Shown piece by piece: positions 10,369 through 19,189 of a DNA stretch of 19,871 nt. A program made the translations under genes and the position numbers. The notes under the pieces are model-generated. The model made no database searches, was not told the DNA's origin, and worked only from the letters and a program-made list of their open reading frames with translations. The stretch is from positions 1-19,871 of the forward strand of contig JAJONP010000027.1 of assembly GCA_021323555.1 (NCBI GenBank). Reading direction: 5' to 3'. Position 1 is the stretch's first letter; every line of letters begins with the position of its first letter. The DNA is from Gammaproteobacteria bacterium. Lineage in GTDB: Bacteria; Pseudomonadota; Gammaproteobacteria; DSM-16500.

Positions 10369-11525
10369 AAGAAAGAAGGCGTTTACCAAAAGGTTGGGAA
10401 ATGAGAACAATTGGAGATGTTTGTGAAAGCGGTTCTTCAAATGTCTCTCAAAATCAACTTGACGATGAAGTGGGTGACTATCCAATTTTTGGAGCAAGTG
10501 GTTTAATAAAAAATGTAAGTTTTTATCATCAGGAAAAGCCATACTTATCAATCGTAAAAGACGGTTCGGGCGTTGGAAGAGTTACAAGAATGGACGGCTA
10601 CACTTCTGTTATTGGAACTCTTCAATATATCCTACCAAAGGAAAATGTTGATTTAAATTATTTATATTACAATCTGATTTCAATTGATTTTAAAAAATAT
10701 CTTGCGGGCACAGCCATTCCACATATTTATTTTAAAGATTACAAGAATGAACCTTTCTTGTGGATGCCACTCCATGAGCAGCAACGCATCGTAGTTATCT
10801 TAGATAAAGTTTTTGCTGCCATAGCCAAAGCAAGATCCAATATAGAAAAAAATCTCCATAACGCTAAAGAGTTTCTTGAAAGTTATTTGCAGAGTGTGTT
10901 TGAAAAAAAAGGTAGGGATTGGGAAAACAAGACATTAAAAGAAGTATGCGCAAAAATTACCGATGGAACGCACCAAACACCTAAATACTATGATCATGGT
11001 ATTATTTTTCTATCGTCAAAAAACGTAAAGAGTAGAAAAATTGATTGGAACAACATTAAATATATTGATGAAAAACAACACCTTGAAATGCACAAACGAG
11101 TCGCACCAAGAATGGGTGATATTCTTCTAGCAAAGAATGGTACAACAGGTGTGGCGGCAATGGTAGATAGAGATGTTATTTTTGATATTTACGTAAGCCT
11201 TGCTCATATAAGAGTATTAGAAGAAGTTACTCCTGAATTTATGCTGTATTTTATCAATTCTCCTGTAGCAAAAAAACAGTTTAATCGGCGGTTAAAGGGA
11301 TCAGGTGTTCCAAACCTTCATTTAGAAGAAATAAGAGAAGTCGTTATTTCATTTCCAAAATCTAAAATAGATCAAAGGTCAATTGTTCGAAAATTAAGTA
11401 AAATTTCAGCAGAGATAAATAAACTTGAAGCAATCTATAAATGTAAACTTGAAAATTTAGAAGAGATTAAAAAATCCATTTTACAAAAAGCATTTAATGG
11501 TGAACTTGTTGAGGCAAGGGTATGA
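10353..11525 (+). CDS. hsdS: Type I restriction-modification specificity subunit
   Basis: HsdS carries the two target recognition domains that set the bipartite DNA site. The 390-aa protein has the duplicated layout: TRD1 starting at LPKGWE, conserved helix 1 around residues 141-190 (LHEQQRIVVILDKVF), TRD2 starting at GRDWENKTLKEVC, and conserved helix 2 at the C-terminus (IDQRSIVRKLSKIS to KAFNGEL). The ATG at 10353 lies in hsdM with no Shine-Dalgarno in front. A GTG at 10365 is 5 nt behind GGAG (10356-10359) and overlaps the hsdM stop as GTGA, so it may be the actual start, 4 codons later. It ends ATGA with hsdR. The recognition sequence cannot be read from the protein. Confidence 0.94.
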   Translation: MGAFVKERRRLPKGWEMRTIGDVCESGSSNVSQNQLDDEVGDYPIFGASGLIKNVSFYHQEKPYLSIVKDGSGVGRVTRMDGYTSVIGTLQYILPKENVDLNYLYYNLISIDFKKYLAGTAIPHIYFKDYKNEPFLWMPLHEQQRIVVILDKVFAAIAKARSNIEKNLHNAKEFLESYLQSVFEKKGRDWENKTLKEVCAKITDGTHQTPKYYDHGIIFLSSKNVKSRKIDWNNIKYIDEKQHLEMHKRVAPRMGDILLAKNGTTGVAAMVDRDVIFDIYVSLAHIRVLEEVTPEFMLYFINSPVAKKQFNRRLKGSGVPNLHLEEIREVVISFPKSKIDQRSIVRKLSKISAEINKLEAIYKCKLENLEEIKKSILQKAFNGELVEARV

Positions 11526-13840
11526 CCGAAGACGAAACTCGCGCTGAACTCATTGACCCGAAGCTCCGAGAAAGCGGCTGGGGTGTTATTGAAGATACCA
11601 AAGTGTTCCGCAATCATGCGATTACAAAAGGCAGAATTCAAATTGGTGGCCGTCGAGAGACTCCCAAACGCGCTGATTATGTTTTATCTTACAGGAATCA
11701 AAAGCTCGCTGTCATTGAAGCTAAAAGTTCAAGTTTTCAAGTAGGGGAGGGCGTTGCACAGGCTAAAGAGTACGCATCCAAGATGTGCCTGGAAACAACT
11801 TTTTCTACTAACGGTAAAGAAATATATCAAATATGCTTAAGCACAGGGGAAGAAAAATTAATTGATAGATTTCCTACGCCAGACGAACTTTGGAAAAAAA
11901 CTTTTCCTAATGAAAAATCATGGCGTGATAAATTCGATGCAATTTCATTTAATGATATAAGCGGAACTAAGCTTCCCTATTTTTATCAAGAAATTGCAGT
12001 TAGAAATGTTTTATCAGCAATTGCAAATAATCGTGATCGCATTCTCCTGACGTTGGCTACAGGCACCGGCAAGACATTTATTGCGTTTCAAATTGCATGG
12101 AAATTGTTTCATGCCCGCTGGAATTTAAAACGTGATGGTTCTCGTTGTCCGCGTATATTATTTTTGGCAGATCGAAATATATTGGTAGATCAGGCATTTA
12201 ATGATTTCTCTGAATTTCCTGAAGACGCCTTAATACGTATTAGTCCAAAGGAGATTAGAAAAAGAGGAAAGGTTCCAACCAATGGCAGTATTTTCTTTAC
12301 TATCTTTCAGACTTTTATGACAGGCAAAAAGAACAAATCTTATTTTGGTGATTATCCGTCAGATTATTTCGATTTCATCATCATTGATGAGTGCCATCGC
12401 GGTGGTGCAAATGATGAAAGCAACTGGCGGGGCATCCTGGAGTATTTCTCTCCAGCCGTTCAGTTAGGTTTAACCGCCACGCCCAAGAGAAAAGGAAATG
12501 CCAATACTTACGCCTATTTTGGCGATCCTGTCTATACCTATTCTCTTAAAGAAGGTATTAATGATGGATTTCTTACGCCTTTCAAAGTAAAGCGTATCCA
12601 AACCACTCTGGATGAATATATCTATACTTCTGATGATACAATTATTGAAGGTGAGGTTGAGGAAGGAAAAATATATCAAGAGGCTGATTTTAATAGGATT
12701 ATTGAGATTAAGGCCAAAGAGGCTAATAGAGTCAATATTTTTCTTTCCATGATTAACCAAAATGAAAAGACTATTGTATTTTGCTCTACTCAAGATCATG
12801 CTGCGGCTGTGCGTGATCTTATAAATCAGAAATGCAAAAATAAGAATCCATTTTATTGTGTACGTGTAACAGCAAATGATGGTACTTTGGGGGACCAATA
12901 TTTACTTGATTTTCGTGATAATGAAAAGAGTATTCCAACCATACTGACTACTTCCAAAAAGCTATCGACTGGAGTAGATGCAAGAAATGTTCGTAATATC
13001 GTATTAATGCGACCAGTCAATACCATGATTGAATTTAAGCAAATTATTGGGCGTGGCACTCGTACGTTTGATGGTAAAGAGTATTTCACCATTTATGATT
13101 TTGTAGGCGCATATCACCATTTTAATGATCCTTCATGGGATGGCGAACCACTTGATGAGGCGACTTTAAGTGAAGGAAGAAAATTTGAGGTTTATGAACC
13201 GTCTGAACCTTATATTCTAGAAGAAGAGCAAGAAGAAAATAGAAGAACAATAGTAAAAATTAAATTGCGAGATGGTAAAGAACGACAAATTCAGCATATG
13301 GTAGCCACCTCATTTTGGAGTGCTGATGGTACGCCTATATCAGCAGAAGAATTTATGCAAAACTTATATGGATCATTGCCTGAATTTTTCAGTAATGAAG
13401 ACGAGCTACGACAGATTTGGTCTGATCCATCCACACGTCAGGCGCTTCTGGAAAAACTGGAGAAAGCAGGCTACAGTCACGATGTTTTGATTGAATTACA
13501 AAAATTGATAAATGCTGAAGAAAGTGATTTGTTCGATGTGCTTGAGTATGTGGCATATAACATTACGCCTATTACTCGAGAAATACGTGTTGCAAAAGCG
13601 CAATCAATGATATTTACGCCTCTTAACAATAAGCAAAAGAGATTCCTTGAGTTTGTTTTATCTAAATACATTGAATCAGGTGTAGAAGAGCTTGCGCAAG
13701 AAAAATTGCCAGATTTACTGCGCTTGAAATATCGAGCTATTGCTGATGCTCAAGAAGAGTTAGGCAGCCTAGATGAAATAAAGAATATTTTCACGCATTT
13801 CCAAAAGCATCTATATCAAATAAGATCTCAGTATTTATAA
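11522..13840 (+). CDS. hsdR: Type I restriction endonuclease subunit R (EcoEI-like)
   Basis: HsdR is the ATP-driven translocase and nuclease of the type I system. The 772-aa protein has an N-terminal PD-(D/E)XK nuclease region with Asp52 and Glu66-x-Lys68 (VIEAKSS), Walker A ATGTGKT (179-185), DECH box (289-292), motif III GLTATPKR, and motif VI QIIGRGTRTF. The C-terminal part after the helicase is the EcoEI-type domain. The length fits the shorter EcoEI-like HsdR group rather than the about 1000-1170 aa EcoKI/EcoR124 forms. All motifs look intact, so the operon appears functional. The start overlaps the hsdS stop as ATGA, giving tight coupling of restriction to specificity expression. Confidence 0.95.
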   Translation: MTEDETRAELIDPKLRESGWGVIEDTKVFRNHAITKGRIQIGGRRETPKRADYVLSYRNQKLAVIEAKSSSFQVGEGVAQAKEYASKMCLETTFSTNGKEIYQICLSTGEEKLIDRFPTPDELWKKTFPNEKSWRDKFDAISFNDISGTKLPYFYQEIAVRNVLSAIANNRDRILLTLATGTGKTFIAFQIAWKLFHARWNLKRDGSRCPRILFLADRNILVDQAFNDFSEFPEDALIRISPKEIRKRGKVPTNGSIFFTIFQTFMTGKKNKSYFGDYPSDYFDFIIIDECHRGGANDESNWRGILEYFSPAVQLGLTATPKRKGNANTYAYFGDPVYTYSLKEGINDGFLTPFKVKRIQTTLDEYIYTSDDTIIEGEVEEGKIYQEADFNRIIEIKAKEANRVNIFLSMINQNEKTIVFCSTQDHAAAVRDLINQKCKNKNPFYCVRVTANDGTLGDQYLLDFRDNEKSIPTILTTSKKLSTGVDARNVRNIVLMRPVNTMIEFKQIIGRGTRTFDGKEYFTIYDFVGAYHHFNDPSWDGEPLDEATLSEGRKFEVYEPSEPYILEEEQEENRRTIVKIKLRDGKERQIQHMVATSFWSADGTPISAEEFMQNLYGSLPEFFSNEDELRQIWSDPSTRQALLEKLEKAGYSHDVLIELQKLINAEESDLFDVLEYVAYNITPITREIRVAKAQSMIFTPLNNKQKRFLEFVLSKYIESGVEELAQEKLPDLLRLKYRAIADAQEELGSLDEIKNIFTHFQKHLYQIRSQYL

Positions 13841-13871
13841 AGAAGTTCCCATCACAAGAATTGGATTGAAT

Positions 13872-13891
13872 GATACTTAAAATAAAGTATC
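13872..13891 (+). terminator. Weak hairpin after hsdR
   Basis: GATACTT (13872-13878) and AAGTATC (13885-13891) form a perfect 7-bp stem with a 6-nt loop, 31 nt after the hsdR stop, followed by TATTTATCATTTT. GC content of the stem is low and the U-tract is broken, so termination would be weak. The remaining 195 bases before the helicase gene show nothing I can identify. Confidence 0.35.
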
Positions 13892-14086
13892 TATTTATCA
13901 TTTTGCTCTTAAAGTAATAAGGATTAAAAAAATTAAATATCTTGAAAAAGCACGGCTCAATTTAATTATCGCAATTGGCGCTATTTTTTAATATTGATTT
14001 ATTAACGCTAACCCATATACAATCCCATATCTTTTTTTAATCAAGCGCTTTCTTTAACGAACTGTATCACTCATGGGATCCATCAC

Positions 14087-17038
14087 ATGCATCAGCTTAC
14101 AAATGATCAAGCAATCAATGTTTTTAAAGCGTGGACGGCAATCGAAGTGTTATCGCCCCAGACTTTTAAAAACAGAGAAGATTTAGCTTATGGCAAAAAA
14201 GAATTAGTCGCCTCTTTTAATGATACTGTTTTGCCGTGGGAAAAGGACGGCGGTGAAAAAGCGCCAGAGGGTAAAAAATTATATTATCAGGTTGTCATAG
14301 GGACGCTTAACTATCCCAATGCTATTAAGGCGATTTTGACTAAATATACCGATACCAATGAAGAGAGAACAACAGGTTCAGGTGATGCAGTTTTAGCTGT
14401 AGCGTTGATTGATCGTCAAGGGCAACTTTTGAAAGATGTTCCTTCTGTATCTGTTTCGAGTTTTGCCTGGGGACTAGGTTGTGTGCTGAATTCTAACTTG
14501 GAAGAATTAGGAAAATGGGCACACGTAGAAAAAGGCTTAATTAAAAGTCTGGATAATGTTTTACGTATCAAAAAAGGTGACGATGTGTTACCGATTAATC
14601 GGCAGTTGATAGAAAATGCTTATGAATTTCTTATTGATAAATTATCGCTGCCTAAAGAGCTGGTTAAAAATACTTATTTTGCATTGCGTGTCTATGAACC
14701 ATCGGCAAAAATAGAAAAACCTCAACCATTATTGCTCAATAGTTTTTATATCAACGATATACTGGAAGCTTCTGGATTGTTTTCAAAAAATAACATACCT
14801 GCCAATTTGAGGCGTTACGTAGGAACCTTGCAGCCTTCATCGCGCACGGATTTATTACAATTTGAAAATTTGAAAGAAGCTGTTGCTCCCCATCTTATAC
14901 CCCTTGCGTGCTGGCCAAGTAAAAAAGGGCAGTCATTAGTTATGTTACAGCAGGCTGCTGTCAATTTATCACTGAGTCAATTAGAGAAAGGCGGAATCAT
15001 TGCAGTGAATGGCCCGCCAGGTACAGGGAAAACAACTTTATTGCGTGACATTATTGCCGGAATTGTCACAGAAAAAGCAATTGCCATGTCTGATTTTGAT
15101 GATCCTGCATTAGCGTTTACTCAATCAGGCGAGAGAATAAAGGCAGGAAATAGTTCACTAACCTTGTATGCACTGAATGAAAAATTAAAAGGTTTTGAAA
15201 TCATTATTGCTTCTTCAAATAATAAAGCCGTCCAAAATGTAAGTGCTGAAATGCCGAACATAACAGCTATCCCCGAGGAAGCGAAGGATTTGCGTTTTTT
15301 TGAAAAATTGTCAGACAATTTATTTGGTTTTAAAACATGGGGGCTTATTTCTGCTGTATTGGGTAATAGTAACAATCGTTATGACTTTTCGAAAAAATTT
15401 TGGTGGGACAAAGAATATGGTTTATCCCTTTATCTTTCTCATATTTGTGGGATTGATGTAAGCATTCCTATTATGGATGAAGAGAAAAAAATCATTGGGA
15501 AGAGGCTGCCTTATATCATTGATAAAGAAACGACCCCTTCTAGTCCGCAGGAAGCTCTACTCAATTGGAAAATTATTAGAGAAGAATTTTTAACTACGTT
15601 GCAGCAAGTGAAGGAAAAATTAAGCCATATGCAGGCAGTAAGTGCGGACTTTGATTATCTTGATAGCTATGGTTCTGATTTAGATTTACCACAGTTAGAG
15701 GAAAAAATTTTTCACCATCAAACAAATAAGCCAGGCTTAATTTCACGTCTATTTAATTTTGCTAAAATGCAGGAATGGACTCATCAACAATCTGAGTTAG
15801 TTAAGTTAAAATCGGCGCTTATCAAGTCATCACCTATAAAAGAAACGTATAGTGATTTTATTATAGATAAAAAACTTAGCTTGCAAGATCATAAGAATAT
15901 TCAACAAGTTTCGCCTTGGTGTAATCCAGAAATACAGTTCTTGCGTGAGAAGCTATTTACCCTTTCCATTAAATTACAAAAAGCATTTATTGATGCGGCT
16001 GCTAAGCCGTTACGCCATAATTTATCTTTATTTTTGCAGTTCTTGTCAAATACTGGGTTGAATTTTGATAAGAATAAATATGCGTCCGATTTATGGTCTA
16101 GCTTTTTCTTAGTTGTATCCAGTGTATCAACTACTTTTGCGTCAATGCGTCAAATGCTTGGAAATATTAGCCCTGATACGCTTGGGTGGTTATTGATTGA
16201 TGAAGCAGGTCAGGCAACACCTCAATCTGCTGTAGGAGCAATCATGCGTACAAAAAGAGCCATCGTAGTGGGCGATCCTATGCAAATCGAACCGGTTGTT
16301 GTATTACCAGAGAAATTAACGCAAAGTATTCATAAGCAATTTTCTGTAGATCCTTTCTATTTTAACGCACCGCAAGCTTCTGCCCAAACATTAGCGGATG
16401 AGGCAAGTCCTTTTTATACTGAAATTCAAAGTCGAAATGGCAGCCGTTTTATTGGTATCCCTTTGCTTGTACATAGACGTTGTAGCGAGCCGATGTTTAG
16501 TATTGCCAATACAATTGCTTATGAAGGTTTAATGGTACAAGCAAAGCGCTCAGTTAAGTCAAAGATTGCTGATTATCTGGGCGCATCCGCATGGTTTCAT
16601 GTCATAGGCCCTTCTTCTGGAAAATGGTGCGAAGAAGAAGGTCATGCTTTAATGAGTTTATTATCTCGTCTACCTTCAACTCTACCTGATTTATATATCA
16701 TTACTCCTTTTCGTACAGTTGCTTACTCTATTCATAAGCTGCTTAGGGTGAGCGATCTTTTGGAAAAATGGCAAATAAGCGAAAACGATAAAGCAGCATG
16801 GCTCTCTGAACGAGTGGGTACGGTGCATACTGTTCAGGGTCGTGAAGCAGAGGCTGTTATTTTTGTTCTAGGGGCCCCTTCACCTGATGAATTTGGTGCG
16901 CGCAGATGGGCAGGCTTCAAACCTAATTTACTCAATGTTGCTTTAACACGTGCTAGGGAAGTGGTGTATGTAATTGGGAACAAAGACTTATGGCAACAGG
17001 CAGGCGTTTTTAACGAACTGGCAGGGAGGATGCCATAA
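14087..17038 (+). CDS. Superfamily 1 DNA2/NAM7-like helicase
   Basis: A 983-aa helicase of the SF1B (UPF1/DNA2-like) type. The first 280 residues form an N-terminal domain I do not recognise. Helicase motifs follow: Walker A GPPGTGKTT (309-317), motif Ia-like ASSNNKAVQNV, motif II LIDEAGQATP with Asp705-Glu706, motif III VVGDPMQIEP (727-736), motif V-like VHTVQGREAEAVIF with Gln917, and motif VI ALTRARE with Arg955. Motif I and II are about 390 residues apart because of a long insertion that contains charged helical, possibly coiled-coil, sequence (about 490-680). The ATG at 14087 has no good Shine-Dalgarno. It lies 246 bp behind hsdR on the same strand and before vapBC, so a role in anti-phage defence or in mobile-element maintenance is suggested by position only. 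No nuclease motif is seen in it. Confidence 0.85.
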   Translation: MHQLTNDQAINVFKAWTAIEVLSPQTFKNREDLAYGKKELVASFNDTVLPWEKDGGEKAPEGKKLYYQVVIGTLNYPNAIKAILTKYTDTNEERTTGSGDAVLAVALIDRQGQLLKDVPSVSVSSFAWGLGCVLNSNLEELGKWAHVEKGLIKSLDNVLRIKKGDDVLPINRQLIENAYEFLIDKLSLPKELVKNTYFALRVYEPSAKIEKPQPLLLNSFYINDILEASGLFSKNNIPANLRRYVGTLQPSSRTDLLQFENLKEAVAPHLIPLACWPSKKGQSLVMLQQAAVNLSLSQLEKGGIIAVNGPPGTGKTTLLRDIIAGIVTEKAIAMSDFDDPALAFTQSGERIKAGNSSLTLYALNEKLKGFEIIIASSNNKAVQNVSAEMPNITAIPEEAKDLRFFEKLSDNLFGFKTWGLISAVLGNSNNRYDFSKKFWWDKEYGLSLYLSHICGIDVSIPIMDEEKKIIGKRLPYIIDKETTPSSPQEALLNWKIIREEFLTTLQQVKEKLSHMQAVSADFDYLDSYGSDLDLPQLEEKIFHHQTNKPGLISRLFNFAKMQEWTHQQSELVKLKSALIKSSPIKETYSDFIIDKKLSLQDHKNIQQVSPWCNPEIQFLREKLFTLSIKLQKAFIDAAAKPLRHNLSLFLQFLSNTGLNFDKNKYASDLWSSFFLVVSSVSTTFASMRQMLGNISPDTLGWLLIDEAGQATPQSAVGAIMRTKRAIVVGDPMQIEPVVVLPEKLTQSIHKQFSVDPFYFNAPQASAQTLADEASPFYTEIQSRNGSRFIGIPLLVHRRCSEPMFSIANTIAYEGLMVQAKRSVKSKIADYLGASAWFHVIGPSSGKWCEEEGHALMSLLSRLPSTLPDLYIITPFRTVAYSIHKLLRVSDLLEKWQISENDKAAWLSERVGTVHTVQGREAEAVIFVLGAPSPDEFGARRWAGFKPNLLNVALTRAREVVYVIGNKDLWQQAGVFNELAGRMP

Positions 17039-17236
17039 AATTTTGTAACTATCGGGCTATTTTTGCTGAGGAAGTGTAAGTTAAACCTGGTCTTGTATTA
17101 TTGATGTTATTTTTATGAAATTATTAAAAACATTCCTTTCAGACCAACGTATTGACATTTCTTCCTTTGGGCGCGGACATGAATGCGTCAGTATACAAAG
17201 CAGAGGCGCATGACTGGATATGGCGTAGTCTTGTAT

Positions 17237-17275
17237 TTGACATTACACATTGAATTGTGTAACATGATGTGTAAT
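17237..17275 (+). promoter_or_regulatory. vapBC promoter with palindromic operator
   Basis: TTGACA at 17237-17242 and TAACAT at 17260-17265 form a sigma-70-like pair with a 17-nt spacer. Over it lie TTACACA (17243-17249), its inverted copy TGTGTAA (17256-17262) and a second TGTGTAA (17268-17274); ATTACACAT (17242-17250) and ATGTGTAAT (17267-17275) are a perfect 9-bp inverted repeat. VapB ribbon-helix-helix dimers usually bind such palindromes over their own promoter, so this is the likely autoregulatory operator. Confidence 0.6.
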
Positions 17276-17298
17276 ATAAGATATAAAGAGGCACCCCT

Positions 17299-17499
17299 AT
17301 GGCAACCAATTTGGCAATTAACGATCAACTCATTGAAGAAGCAGTATCTGTAGGAAAGCATCTCACAAAAAAGGCAGCGGTAACCGCTGCATTAGTAGAA
17401 TACATTCAGCACCACAAACAAATGCATATCATAGATCTTTTTGGAACAATTTCTTATGATTCTAAATACCATTATAAAAAACAAAGAAATAAAAAATAA
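17299..17499 (+). CDS. vapB: VapB-family antitoxin
   Basis: A 66-aa antitoxin that neutralises the VapC PIN-domain RNase and represses the operon. Residues about 2-42 fit the ribbon-helix-helix of the VapB family (TNLAINDQLIEEA, then a helix with TKKAAVTAALVEYI). The C-terminal part, IIDLFGTISYDSKYHYKKQR, matches the toxin-binding tail of this family (L.G.i.yd..Y....R). AAAGAGG (17285-17291) sits 7 nt before the ATG. The stop overlaps the toxin start as TAATG, sharing one base, the usual coupling of antitoxin then toxin. Confidence 0.9.
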   Translation: MATNLAINDQLIEEAVSVGKHLTKKAAVTAALVEYIQHHKQMHIIDLFGTISYDSKYHYKKQRNKK

Positions 17500-17894
17500 T
17501 GAGAATACTAGTTGATACCAGCATTTGGTCACTTGCTTTACGGAGAAAAGGGATATTCAACGATAAAGCGGTCGCTCAATTGCGAGAGTTGATTACCGAA
17601 TCGCGTGTTGAGATGATAGGCCCTATTCGTCAAGAAATTCTTTCTGGAATCAGCGATGCAGTTCATTTTGAAAAACTTCGGCAATACTTAGCCGCTTTTG
17701 AAGATTATCCTATTTCTCGACAAGATTATGAAAATGCAGCTGAGATGTACACTCTCTGTCGTAAAAGGGGTATTCAAGGATCGAATACTGATTTCTTAAT
17801 TTGCGCAGTGGCCGTTAATAATAAAATGAGTATATTTACCACTGACAAAGATTTTACTCTTTTTGCCAAAGTATTGCCTATAAGATTAGCATAA
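17499..17894 (+). CDS. vapC: VapC-family PIN-domain toxin ribonuclease
   Basis: A 131-aa PIN-domain RNase, the toxin of the pair; VapC proteins typically cleave tRNA or rRNA. The four acidic metal-binding residues of the PIN fold can be placed: Asp6 in LVDTSIW, Glu46 in IRQEIL, Asp98 in SNTDFLICA and Asp116 in FTTDKDF. The length is normal for VapC and no disruption is seen, so toxin and antitoxin both look intact. Its start overlaps the vapB stop by one base, so its translation depends on vapB. Confidence 0.92.
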   Translation: MRILVDTSIWSLALRRKGIFNDKAVAQLRELITESRVEMIGPIRQEILSGISDAVHFEKLRQYLAAFEDYPISRQDYENAAEMYTLCRKRGIQGSNTDFLICAVAVNNKMSIFTTDKDFTLFAKVLPIRLA

Positions 17895-18220
17895 AAATCC
17901 ATTCAAAAGCCTATTGGCGGTTAAAAGCAGATTTATGCTACATCAGAAAAGGCGCTAAATTTCTTTTCGCAGTTTGCTTGGTGGGAGGCAACAGTACATG
18001 AGGCAAGCACTGGAATAAAGATAATATATACTAATTTTTGAAATCCTAACATAACCTAAAGCTTCCTTATATTAGTACTCATAAAATGAAAGATGATATT
18101 GTATGCAATTATATATAAGTTTTAAGTTAATGAATAGGATCGGCTTATTACAGAGGGCAAATTAACGAAGTACGCGATGCGATGACAGAGCTAACCAAAT
18201 AGCCTGCTTTTTTAGATAAG
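17895..18220. other. Intergenic stretch with possible short coding remnant
   Basis: The 326 bases between vapC and the convergent phosphotransferase gene are AT-rich. No RNA gene or clear terminator is visible. At 18137-18202 a short open frame ends with TAG and reads as QINEVRDAMTELTK, a natural-looking protein C-terminus, but stops lie immediately upstream (18128-18133) and there is no start. It may be the tail of a lost gene. I cannot name it. Confidence 0.3.
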
Positions 18221-19189
18221 CTATGTGGCAGAAGCAGCGTATTCCCGCAAATACCCAGCCAACCGATTGGGTCTGTTAGCATAAAACGATTTAAAGGCTT
18301 GCAAATCTACGCTAGTCATTAAACGATAGTGAGCCAGTGCAGAATAAACAGGCCATAATTTCTTAGCGAGCATAAAGCCATCTATTATTTGATTTTTTGT
18401 TGCTAGATCGAGCCAATTTTCATAACAAGCATTTAGAAGTTGCTGATAGGTCTGATCTGATTCTTTTACGTTATGATGGATAGTAGCTTGAAGAAGAAAA
18501 TTATGTAAGGAAAAAAATGGGTGGGTTATTGCTATCTCACCCAAATCAATTAATGTCATTTTTTGGGTACACCGATCAAACAGAATATTATTACTATTAA
18601 AATCGGGCTGAACTAATGTTTCTGGGATTTGATATTGGGCTAACAATTCGCATTGTTTTGAAACTTTGGATTTTAAATCGTTTAGTATTCGTAGTTCTTC
18701 ACTTGTCATGCCATCTGTTTTTAAAAAATCTGTCTTGCTGATAAGTTGTTCATAGAGATAAGGTAATTTGTCTAATCGCCAATCTGGAACACCCAGTGCA
18801 AAGAATAATTGAACGTGATTCTCTATCGATCGTTGGATAGTTGTATATTGCCTAATCGCTTGAAACAATAACTCCGGTTGAAATTCCGTTTTTAGGTGCT
18901 GACGCAGGGGAAGCCCTGCATCTTTCATTAGAAAACAATGTAGATTGTCGTTGCTAGCTATCACAATAGGTACGCTGGCATGTCGCTGATTCGCTAGTAG
19001 TTGTATGATCTTTGGTTCTAAGAATAAAGAGGGTGGCGTTTGTTTTAAGTAGATAACTTCGTTCGTTATAAATCGGATCACATTAGACCAGGGTGTTTCT
19101 ACTACGGTTTCAGGTGAGGATTGTATAGAGTACCCATAAGAGGTAAGATAATCCGTTGCCCAATTGAGAATATCTATAGGATTTTTCAT
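18221..19189 (-). CDS. Aminoglycoside/choline phosphotransferase-like protein
   Basis: A 322-aa protein with the fold signatures of the APH/choline kinase-like phosphotransferases, which transfer phosphate from ATP to small substrates. The catalytic loop reads LVQPDFNSNNILF (192-204), in the position of the HxDxxxxN Brenner motif: Asp196 and Asn201 are kept but His is replaced by Gln194. A second motif LIDLGE (213-218), with Asp215, takes the place of the metal-binding IDWE/DxD segment. An N-terminal lobe with ETPWSNVIRF and the VIYLKQ strand is seen at about 31-50, where Lys49 could be the ATP-binding lysine. The true substrate is unknown and resistance should not be assumed. It is the only intact minus-strand gene here and faces vapC convergently; no good Shine-Dalgarno was noted. 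Confidence 0.75.
   Translation of the reverse strand: MKNPIDILNWATDYLTSYGYSIQSSPETVVETPWSNVIRFITNEVIYLKQTPPSLFLEPKIIQLLANQRHASVPIVIASNDNLHCFLMKDAGLPLRQHLKTEFQPELLFQAIRQYTTIQRSIENHVQLFFALGVPDWRLDKLPYLYEQLISKTDFLKTDGMTSEELRILNDLKSKVSKQCELLAQYQIPETLVQPDFNSNNILFDRCTQKMTLIDLGEIAITHPFFSLHNFLLQATIHHNVKESDQTYQQLLNACYENWLDLATKNQIIDGFMLAKKLWPVYSALAHYRLMTSVDLQAFKSFYANRPNRLAGYLREYAASAT

Noticed and set aside
12470..12898. 142-codon minus-strand open frame inside hsdR
   Set aside because: It lies wholly within an intact hsdR whose helicase motifs are in the plus frame; no family features of its own.
17115..17213. Small 32-codon ORF between the helicase and vapB
   Set aside because: No RBS, no recognisable family and length within chance expectation for the region.
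18221..19189. Aminoglycoside resistance gene
   Set aside because: Only the general phosphotransferase fold is supported; the altered catalytic motif and lack of recognisable similarity to a named APH class do not justify a resistance call.
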